From: Bacteroides sp. 214
GTDB taxonomy: Bacteria; Bacteroidota; Bacteroidia; Bacteroidales; Bacteroidaceae
Assembly (NCBI RefSeq): GCF_010501015.1
Contig: NZ_QVML01000012.1
Span: forward strand, 1-64,000
Direction: 5' to 3'
DNA: 64,000 bases
This document shows, one piece after another, positions 19,147-26,298 of this stretch; within the stretch, counting starts at the first letter, position 1, and each line of letters starts with the position of its first letter. The position numbers and the translations under genes are program-made. The notes beneath the pieces are model-generated. The model was not told where the DNA came from, made no database searches, and saw nothing but the letters and a program-made list of their open reading frames with translations.

Positions 19147-20504
19147 AAAACTTAGGACACTTTAGAACAATTGCTTTAATGGCAATACTGTTTTTTACAT
19201 CGGTAGCATACGGACAAAGCAATGTCGTAGACGAAGTAATATGGGTTGTCGGTGACAATGCGATATTGAAGTCGGATGTGGAAGAAGTTCGGCTGCAATA
19301 CCAATACGAAGGGCGCAAGTTCGATGGCGATCCGTATTGTGTTATCCCCGAAGAGCTAGCCATGCAAAAACTCTACCTGCACCAAGCTGTATTAGATAGT
19401 ATTGAAGTTTCCGAAAATGAAATATTGCAGCGTGTGGACTATATGACCAATCAATACATTCAAATGATTGGGTCTAAAGAAAAGATGGAAGAATACTGGA
19501 ACAAATCCTATACGCAGATTCGCGAAACTTTACGCGAGAATGTGCGCGAAGGTCTTACTGTTGAGAAGATGCAACAAAAGTTGGTAGGCGAAGTTAAAGT
19601 GACCCCAGCCGAAGTACGTCGCTACTTCAAAGATCTGCCCGAAGACAGTATTCCTTATATCCCTACACAAGTCGAAGTACAGATTGTTACACAACAACCT
19701 CGCATAACTACCGAAGAAATTGAAGATGTGAAGCGTCGTTTACGTGAGTTCTCAGACGACATCAATGAAGGAAAGAGTAGCTTCTCTGTATTGGCACGTC
19801 TTTATTCTGAAGATGGTAGTGCATCTCGCGGAGGCGAACTTGGCTTTAATGGAAGAGGAGAGTGGGTACCCGAGTTTGCTCGTGTAGCCTTTGAGTTGCA
19901 AGATCCCAAGAAGGTATCTAAAATTGTAGAAACTGAGTTCGGATTTCATATCATGCAGCTGATTGAAAGGCGTGGCGATCGTGTAAACGTGCGTCATATC
20001 TTATTGAAACCCAAAATAGCAGAGAAGGACTTGGAAGCGGCAACTGCACGCCTGGACTCTATTGCTGATGATATCCGCAAAGAGAAATTTACTTTTGAAA
20101 GTGCGGCTTCAGCACTTTCGCATGATAAAGATACCCGTAATAATCATGGTGTTCTACCTAATCCCCGTACAAACACCTCTCGTTTTGAGATGCAAGAACT
20201 ACCGCAAGAAATTGCAAAAGTGGTAGATAAAATGAACGTAGGCGAAATATCCAATGCTTTTACCATGATTGGAATGAAAGACGGAAAAGAAGTGTGTGTC
20301 ATTGTAAAGCTAAAGAATAGAATCAACGGACACAAAGCAACTATCTCCGAAGATTACCAACGCCTAAAGGATGTGGTGTTGCAGCAGCGTCAAGAGGAGA
20401 AACTGCGGAAATGGGTTTTGGAGAAACAAAAACAAACCTATGTACGCATCAACGAGAAGTGGAGAAACTGTGATTTCAAGTATCCGGGTTGGATAAAAGA
20501 ATAA
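19143..20504 (+). CDS. surA: Periplasmic chaperone SurA
   Basis: A 453-residue periplasmic chaperone that escorts outer-membrane beta-barrel proteins to the BAM complex. The signal peptide ends near AYGQ (residues 22-25). A SurA N-domain (DEVIWVVGDNAILKSDVEE...) is followed by two parvulin domains: the first around 175-275 (SEDGSASRGGELGFNGRGEW, PEFARVAFEL), the second around 280-390 (VRHILLKPK). Conserved parvulin residues are better kept in the first. It overlaps the upstream lipoprotein gene by four bases and precedes the OstA-like gene by six. Confidence 0.9.
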   Translation: MKNLGHFRTIALMAILFFTSVAYGQSNVVDEVIWVVGDNAILKSDVEEVRLQYQYEGRKFDGDPYCVIPEELAMQKLYLHQAVLDSIEVSENEILQRVDYMTNQYIQMIGSKEKMEEYWNKSYTQIRETLRENVREGLTVEKMQQKLVGEVKVTPAEVRRYFKDLPEDSIPYIPTQVEVQIVTQQPRITTEEIEDVKRRLREFSDDINEGKSSFSVLARLYSEDGSASRGGELGFNGRGEWVPEFARVAFELQDPKKVSKIVETEFGFHIMQLIERRGDRVNVRHILLKPKIAEKDLEAATARLDSIADDIRKEKFTFESAASALSHDKDTRNNHGVLPNPRTNTSRFEMQELPQEIAKVVDKMNVGEISNAFTMIGMKDGKEVCVIVKLKNRINGHKATISEDYQRLKDVVLQQRQEEKLRKWVLEKQKQTYVRINEKWRNCDFKYPGWIKE

Positions 20505-20510
20505 ATATTA

Positions 20511-22178
20511 ATGCACTGCAATATGCGGGATACGAATAAAAAAATATCTCTGAGCAGGCATAGAATTCTCTGGATGGGGATACTATGCCTGTTTAGTGTA
20601 TGTATTGTTTGGGGGCAAACACCTAATGACTCGATACCCCAAAGAAAGAAAACACGTGTGGATTTGCTTCATGCCGACTTAGGTTATATGGACAAGAATA
20701 ATCGTCCCGATGTACAGGTGTTGGTGGGTAATGTGCAGTTCAAACACGACAGCATGTATATGTTTTGCGACAGTGCGCATGTTTACGAAAGCACGAACTC
20801 TTTCGAAGCGTTTGATAATGTGCGTATGGAACAAGGCGACACACTTTTTACCTATAGCGATTATCTTTTCTACGATGGTATGGCGCAACTCGCCATGCTA
20901 CGCAACAATGTGAAACTCATCAATCGCAACACAACTTTGCTGGCGGATAGCTTAAACTACGATCGTGTTTACGACTTGGGTTACTATTTCAATGGCGGTA
21001 TGTTGATGGACGAAGAGAATGTGTTAGTGTCCGACTGGGGCGAATACAGCCCGGCTACCAAACTCTCTGTCTTTAACCATCAGGTAGAGCTTACCAATCC
21101 GCAGTTTGTGCTTACTTCTGACACCTTGAAATACAATACCTTTACCAAAGTGGCAACTATTCTCGGGCCATCTAACATTGTCAGCGATGATAATCACATC
21201 TATTCCGAACGTGGTATTTATCACACTGCCGAAGATGTGGCGGAACTGCTCGATCGTTCTGTATTAACCAATCAAGGAAAAAAACTAATAGGAGATAGTC
21301 TATATTACAATCGCAAAGAAAGCTATGGTGAAGCGTTTGATAATGTTTGGATGAACGATTCTATTAATAAGCAAATGCTCACGGGCGATTACTGCTATTA
21401 CAACGAACTTACACAAAACGCTTATTCTACGCGTCGTGCTATGGCCGTGGATTATTCGCAAGGCGACAGTCTTTTTCTGCATGGCGACACGCTGAAAATG
21501 TTAACGTTTCATCTTGATACCGATTCCATGTATCGCGAAGTGCGTGCTTATAACAAAGTGCGTTTTTATCGTACTGATGGGCAAGGAGTATGCGATTCGC
21601 TGGTTTACAACATGAAAGATTCCTGTATTTCTATGTATAATAACCCTATCTTGTGGAACGAAAATATGCAATTGCTCGGCGAAGAGATAAAGGTGTATAT
21701 GAATGACAGTACCATCGACTGGGCTCACATTATTAACCAAGCATTGGCGGTGGAGAATAAAGACTCTATACATTACAATCAAGTCTCCGGCAAAGAGATT
21801 AAAGCTTACTTTATAGATGGCGATGTGCGTAAGGTAGATGTTATAGCCAATGTACTTGTAATCTTCTACCCCGAAGAGGATGATGGGTCTATAACTATGA
21901 TGAACACCTCCGAAACCAGTTTGCTGAATCTGTATTTATTTAACCGTAAAATGGAAAAAATGGTGATGAGCCCCAAGCCCAAAGGCACACTTTACCCCAT
22001 GAGTCAGATACCTCAAGATAAGCTTTACCTACCTACATTTGTATGGTTTGATTACATAAGACCGCTGAACAAGGACGATATATTTAACTGGCGAGGCAAA
22101 CGAGCCGGGCAAGAGTTGCGCACAACTACCCGAAAAACCGTAACCGCGCCAAGTCGTGAACTCATAAATCCAAGATAG
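20511..22178 (+). CDS. OstA/LptA-like LPS transport protein
   Basis: A 555-residue exported protein with repeating LptA/OstA-type beta-jellyroll strands (for example LLHADLGYMDKNNRPDVQVL, GNVQFKHDSMYMFCDSAHVY, GDSLYYNRKESYGEAFDNVW). The hydrophobic stretch RHRILWMGILCLFSVCIVWG is a signal peptide. An in-frame ATG at 20523 is an alternative start. By family it would bind lipopolysaccharide in the periplasm, bridging the LptB2FG pump and LptD, but it is much longer than E. coli LptA (185). It lies six bases after surA and two before the next gene. Confidence 0.8.
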   Translation: MHCNMRDTNKKISLSRHRILWMGILCLFSVCIVWGQTPNDSIPQRKKTRVDLLHADLGYMDKNNRPDVQVLVGNVQFKHDSMYMFCDSAHVYESTNSFEAFDNVRMEQGDTLFTYSDYLFYDGMAQLAMLRNNVKLINRNTTLLADSLNYDRVYDLGYYFNGGMLMDEENVLVSDWGEYSPATKLSVFNHQVELTNPQFVLTSDTLKYNTFTKVATILGPSNIVSDDNHIYSERGIYHTAEDVAELLDRSVLTNQGKKLIGDSLYYNRKESYGEAFDNVWMNDSINKQMLTGDYCYYNELTQNAYSTRRAMAVDYSQGDSLFLHGDTLKMLTFHLDTDSMYREVRAYNKVRFYRTDGQGVCDSLVYNMKDSCISMYNNPILWNENMQLLGEEIKVYMNDSTIDWAHIINQALAVENKDSIHYNQVSGKEIKAYFIDGDVRKVDVIANVLVIFYPEEDDGSITMMNTSETSLLNLYLFNRKMEKMVMSPKPKGTLYPMSQIPQDKLYLPTFVWFDYIRPLNKDDIFNWRGKRAGQELRTTTRKTVTAPSRELINPR

Positions 22179-22180
22179 TC

Positions 22181-22465
22181 ATGGGAATGTTTACACAAAG
22201 AAAACCACGCCGTTTCAATCATCAGTATATCTACTACGATGAACGAAAGGAAAGATTGCAGAAAATGGAAGAAAGTGCTAAACGTGATCTGGGGATGCTG
22301 CCCGAGAAAGAGTTTAGTCCCGAAGATATTCGCGGAAAGTTTATTGAAGGTACTACACACCTTAAACGACGAAAAGAAAGCGGGCGTAAACCCATGAGTT
22401 TGGGAGTGGGACTAGTTGCTATTGTTTTACTCATTTATTTATTGTATTTCTTGTTGAATTCATGA
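22181..22465 (+). CDS. Small membrane-anchored protein of unknown function
   Basis: A 94-residue protein with a charged N-terminal two thirds (many Arg, Lys and Glu) and one hydrophobic segment near the C-terminus (about 74-93, [17 protein letters not shown]). This predicts a C-tail-anchored protein with the basic part in the cytoplasm. I do not recognise the family. It starts two bases after the OstA-like gene, and its TGA overlaps the mutL ATG by four bases, so it is translationally coupled to mutL. Confidence 0.75.
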   Translation: MGMFTQRKPRRFNHQYIYYDERKERLQKMEESAKRDLGMLPEKEFSPEDIRGKFIEGTTHLKRRKESGRKPMSLGVGLVAIVLLIYLLYFLLNS

Positions 22466-24312
22466 GCGACATCATACATTTGCTACCCGATTCAGTAGCC
22501 AATCAAATAGCTGCCGGTGAAGTTATTCAGCGCCCTGCCTCTGTTGTTAAGGAGTTGGTGGAAAATGCTATTGATGCAGGAGCAACAACAATAAATGTAT
22601 TGATTACCGATGCCGGCAAGACTGCTTTGCAAGTGATTGATGATGGCAAAGGAATGTCCGAAACCGATGCACGCCTTGCCTTTGAACGCCATGCAACCTC
22701 CAAGATAAGCACTGCCGCCGACCTTTTTGCTTTACGTACCATGGGCTTTCGTGGAGAAGCACTCGCTTCTATTGCTGCGGTGGCACAAGTGGAATTGAAA
22801 ACGCGTCAGGAAAAGGAAGAACTCGGTGTCCGGATAGAGATCGCAGGTTCGCGGGTAGAATCTCAAGAGGTGGTTTCTTGCCCCAAAGGAAGTAGCTTTT
22901 CGGTGAAGAACTTGTTTTTCAATATTCCTGTTCGTCGTAAATTTCTCAAATCTAATACGACCGAGTTAAGTAATATCCTTACCGAGTTTGAACGCATCGT
23001 TTTGGTGCATCCTGATATAGCTTTTACATTGCATAGCAATGATTCGGAAATGTTTAATCTACCTATTACCTCGTTGAGGCAGCGCATTGTCGCTGTTTTT
23101 GGCAAGAAGCTGAATCAGCAACTGCTTTCTGTAGAGGTGGAAACGACTCTGGTAAAGATATCTGGTTATGTAGGTAAACCCGAGAGTGCACGCAAAAAAT
23201 CGGCTAATCAATATTTCTTTGTGAATGGTCGTTACATGCGCCATCCTTACTTTTATCGCGCTGTGACCGATGCGTACGAACATCTTATCCCAACCGGTGA
23301 GCAGGTTCCTTTCTTCCTTTATTTTGATGTTGATCCTGCCAATATTGATGTAAACATACACCCTACTAAGACAGAAATCAAATTTGAGAATGAGCAGGCC
23401 ATTTGGCAAATTCTCTCGGCAGCGGTAAAAGAAGCGCTTGGCAAGTTCAATGCCGTACCTTCTATTGACTTTGATACCGAAGGAATGCCCGATATTCCTG
23501 TGTTTGAACAGAATCGCCCTATAGAGCCGCCCAAAGTGCATGTGGATACAAACTATAATCCGTTTAAAAGCGAGAAACCTTCTTATACACGCTCTAAAGT
23601 AGACTGGGAGGAGTTGTATAGTGGTTTGGAACGTACAGCTACGGTTTGTCCTCCTTCTCTGATGCCCGATGAAGAAACTATTGGAGCAGAAAACACCGTA
23701 GAAAGTATACCGGCACAAACATCTCTTTATGCAACCGATTCTATAGAAAGAGGCACGCTTCATTTGCAATACAAAGGACGTTATATCCTTACCTCTGTAA
23801 AGTCGGGGTTGATGATTATAGACCAACATCGCGCGCACGTACGTGTATTGTTTGACCGCTATATGCAACAAATCAAGCAAAAGCAAAGTGCCTCTCAGGG
23901 TGTGTTATTCCCCGAGATATTGCAACTACCGGCATCCGAAGCTGCTGTTCTGCAAGATATTATGGAAGATCTCTACGACATTGGTTTCGACCTGAGCAAT
24001 CTGGGTGGAGGAAGTTATGCCATCAATGGTATCCCATCGGATATTGAAGGCTTAAACCCGGTGGAACTGGTACGCAATATGCTGCATACTGCCATAGAGA
24101 AAGGTAGTGATGTAAAAGAAGAAGTACAATCCACACTCTCGTTGACTCTTGCTCGTGCGGCAGCTATTGTTTATGGTCAGGTACTGAGCACTGAGGAAAT
24201 GACCTGCCTGGTTGATAACCTTTTTGCTTGTACAATGCCCAACTATACGCCCGATGGGAAAACAATATTAAGCACCATCCGCGAAGAAGAGATAGATAAG
24301 TTGTTCCGGTAA
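22462..24312 (+). CDS. mutL: DNA mismatch repair protein MutL
   Basis: A 616-residue mismatch repair matchmaker. The N-terminal GHKL ATPase has [30 protein letters not shown] and [10 protein letters not shown]. The C-terminal dimerisation domain is present. The endonuclease motif DQHA(x)2E(x)4E found in MutL proteins that nick DNA is degenerate here: residues 454-465 read [12 protein letters not shown], lacking both glutamates. The gene ends the guaB-mutL run and is followed by intergenic array B. Confidence 0.95.
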   Translation: MSDIIHLLPDSVANQIAAGEVIQRPASVVKELVENAIDAGATTINVLITDAGKTALQVIDDGKGMSETDARLAFERHATSKISTAADLFALRTMGFRGEALASIAAVAQVELKTRQEKEELGVRIEIAGSRVESQEVVSCPKGSSFSVKNLFFNIPVRRKFLKSNTTELSNILTEFERIVLVHPDIAFTLHSNDSEMFNLPITSLRQRIVAVFGKKLNQQLLSVEVETTLVKISGYVGKPESARKKSANQYFFVNGRYMRHPYFYRAVTDAYEHLIPTGEQVPFFLYFDVDPANIDVNIHPTKTEIKFENEQAIWQILSAAVKEALGKFNAVPSIDFDTEGMPDIPVFEQNRPIEPPKVHVDTNYNPFKSEKPSYTRSKVDWEELYSGLERTATVCPPSLMPDEETIGAENTVESIPAQTSLYATDSIERGTLHLQYKGRYILTSVKSGLMIIDQHRAHVRVLFDRYMQQIKQKQSASQGVLFPEILQLPASEAAVLQDIMEDLYDIGFDLSNLGGGSYAINGIPSDIEGLNPVELVRNMLHTAIEKGSDVKEEVQSTLSLTLARAAAIVYGQVLSTEEMTCLVDNLFACTMPNYTPDGKTILSTIREEEIDKLFR

Positions 24313-24330
24313 GGTTCTTTTTTTGCTTCA

Positions 24331-24555
24331 TTTCTCACTGTTTTTTACCTCGTTTCTGACTGTGTTTTGCTTCACTTTTGACTGTGTTTTTACCACAAAA
24401 GCAGTCAAAAATTGCTGTGAAGACCCTGTGAAGGATTAAATAGGGGGTCTTCACACGCAACTTGCTTACTGTCATTCGTTTACAGCGATATGTGAATGTG
24501 AAGACCTATTTGCTAAAACTACATTTGGAATGTATATTAAGCTGTTAGGTTGGTA
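24331..24555 (+). repeat. 22-base-period intergenic array B
   Basis: Three 22-base units start at 24331 (TTTCTCACTG), 24353 (TTTCTGACTG) and 24375 (CTTTTGACTG). An inverted copy CAGTCAAAA (24402-24410) exactly matches the third, diverged unit. A tail contains ACCCTGTGAAGG (24423-24434) and TGAAGACCTATT (from about 24499) as in array A, with about 60 extra bases between them that form a TGAAGACCC/GGGTCTTCA stem (24418-24426/24445-24453). It begins 19 bases after the mutL stop and fills most of a 355-base gap. Confidence 0.8.
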
Positions 24556-24630
24556 AAATATGCACTAATTAATTCCGCCAACGGGTATATAAAATATGAT
24601 TGTTTAAATATTTAGTATTGCAGAAAGCTG

Positions 24631-24638
24631 TATATTTG
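24631..24638 (+). promoter_or_regulatory. -7 box for the 5'-nucleotidase pair
   Basis: TATATTTG at 24631-24638 matches TAnnTTTG, 30 bases before the ATG at 24668. No clear TTTG box is at the expected distance. Confidence 0.4.
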
Positions 24639-24667
24639 TGAGTGGTCTAAATAATTAACGTAAGCAA

Positions 24668-25417
24668 ATGAAATACTATCAAAAAACAATGCTGGGAATA
24701 ACTCTTTGTGCGGTTTTCCTATCTTGTACGCAACAACCCCAGCTAACGGAAGTTAAAGGCGGTAGAATAGAAATAGATGCCTCGTGGAACGGAGCTGAAA
24801 CTGAGGCTAACGCCATTTTTCTTGAGTACAAACAAGCCATTGATAGCATTATGACACCGGTAATTGGTGTAAGCACTCAAAACATGACTTCGGGGAGACC
24901 GGAGAGTCTGCTCTCCAACCTTATAGCCGATGTGTTGAGAGATGCAACTGTGCCTCACATAGGAAGAGCTGCGGATGTTGCTGTAATTAACTTGGGCGGA
25001 TTGCGGAGTACACTTGCGGCGGGCAACATAACTTTTGGTAATGTGTTCGAGATACTTCCTTTCGAAAATGCTTTGTGTATACTTAAGATGAAAGGAAAAG
25101 ACATAAAAGAACTGATGCAAGGTATTGCTGTAAACGGCGCGGGTGTTAGTAATGTGCAAATGGAAGTAAAGGACAAAGAGGTGATTAGTCTAAAGATTGG
25201 AGGCAAACCCATCAATGATAATCAACTTTACGAAGTTGCTACACTCGACTATCTTGCCGAGGGAAACGATAGAATGACTGCTTTTCTGAAGGCGGAAAAA
25301 ATGAATTGCTATCCCGAGGAAACGATTCGCAACATCTTTATGCAATACATTCAAAACGAAACAGCTGCGGGAAGAAAGATAACTTCCAAACTCGATGGAA
25401 GAATAACCTTAAAATAG
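24668..25417 (+). CDS. 5'-nucleotidase C-terminal domain lipoprotein
   Basis: A 249-residue lipoprotein (lipobox VFLSC, Cys near residue 20) that consists only of the substrate-binding C-terminal domain of UshA-type 5'-nucleotidases. NLGGLRSTLAAGNITFGNVF and ILPFENALCILKMKG are the family motifs, including the NxGGxR loop that contacts the nucleotide. The catalytic metallophosphatase domain is encoded by the next gene, nine bases downstream. The two products presumably assemble at the cell surface or in the periplasm. Confidence 0.88.
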   Translation: MKYYQKTMLGITLCAVFLSCTQQPQLTEVKGGRIEIDASWNGAETEANAIFLEYKQAIDSIMTPVIGVSTQNMTSGRPESLLSNLIADVLRDATVPHIGRAADVAVINLGGLRSTLAAGNITFGNVFEILPFENALCILKMKGKDIKELMQGIAVNGAGVSNVQMEVKDKEVISLKIGGKPINDNQLYEVATLDYLAEGNDRMTAFLKAEKMNCYPEETIRNIFMQYIQNETAAGRKITSKLDGRITLK

Positions 25418-25426
25418 AATGAAACT

Positions 25427-26284
25427 ATGATACATATCACATCACTTACCCGGCAGATATGCCTGACACTTTTTGTCCTTTGTCTGTCGTTATCTGCCTC
25501 GGCGCAAAAAACACTCACTATTCTGCATACCAATGATGTGCATAGTCGTATGGAAGCAGTAGACGCTAACTCTGCCGATACTGTTTCGGCAGATAAAGGT
25601 GGATTTATTCGCTTGGCTGCCTGCGTAGAGAGTATGCGCAAAATAGATCCCGGTTTGCTGCTTCTTGACGCGGGTGATTTCTCGCAAGGTACACCCTATT
25701 ATAATCTTTTCAAGGGCGAAGTAGAGATAAAGATGATGAACTCAATGAAGTACGATGCGGGTACTATTGGTAATCATGAATTTGACTTCGGAATGGAGAA
25801 TATGGCGCGTTTGTTTCGCATGGCAAATCACCCTATCGTGTGTTGTAACTATGATGTTACGGGCACAGTGCTCGAAGGCTTGGTACAGCCTTACGTTGTC
25901 ATCGAAAAGAAAGGCATTAAAATAGGTGTTATCGGTGTGGGTTATCAGCTCGAAGGAATGGTGCAAGCCAATAAATGTGAAGGAGTAACATACCACATTC
26001 CTTATGAGCGGGTAACTCAAATAGCAACCGAACTGAAGGCGAAAGGTTGTGCTGTGGTTATCTGCTTATCGCACTTGGGGCTTCGTGCTTCGCGCACCAA
26101 CCCTGTTTGCGACATAGAATTAGCGAAGCAATGCCGCAATGTCGATTTGATTATCGGTGGACATTCGCACACGCTGATGGAAGAGCCGCTTGTAGAAAAG
26201 AATCCGGATAATAAAGACGTATATATATCGCAAATGGGGAAAAGTGGAATTTTCCTCGGGCGGTTTGATTTAACACTCGAATAA
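25427..26284 (+). CDS. 5'-nucleotidase metallophosphatase domain protein
   Basis: A 285-residue exported protein with a signal peptide (LTLFVLCLSLSASAQK) and only the N-terminal catalytic domain of 5'-nucleotidase/2',3'-cyclic phosphodiesterase. All metal-binding motifs are present: LHTNDVHSR, LDAGDFSQG, GNHEFD and GGHSH. It would release phosphate from nucleotides or related substrates outside the cytoplasm. The matching C-terminal domain is the separate upstream gene. The GH3 gene starts 14 bases further on. Confidence 0.9.
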   Translation: MIHITSLTRQICLTLFVLCLSLSASAQKTLTILHTNDVHSRMEAVDANSADTVSADKGGFIRLAACVESMRKIDPGLLLLDAGDFSQGTPYYNLFKGEVEIKMMNSMKYDAGTIGNHEFDFGMENMARLFRMANHPIVCCNYDVTGTVLEGLVQPYVVIEKKGIKIGVIGVGYQLEGMVQANKCEGVTYHIPYERVTQIATELKAKGCAVVICLSHLGLRASRTNPVCDIELAKQCRNVDLIIGGHSHTLMEEPLVEKNPDNKDVYISQMGKSGIFLGRFDLTLE

Positions 26285-26298
26285 AAGCAACAAACTCT

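Noticed and set aside
23059..23886. A 275-codon open frame on the minus strand.
   Set aside because: It lies wholly antisense to mutL, has no family-like motifs and no promoter, and is explained by codon bias of the real gene.
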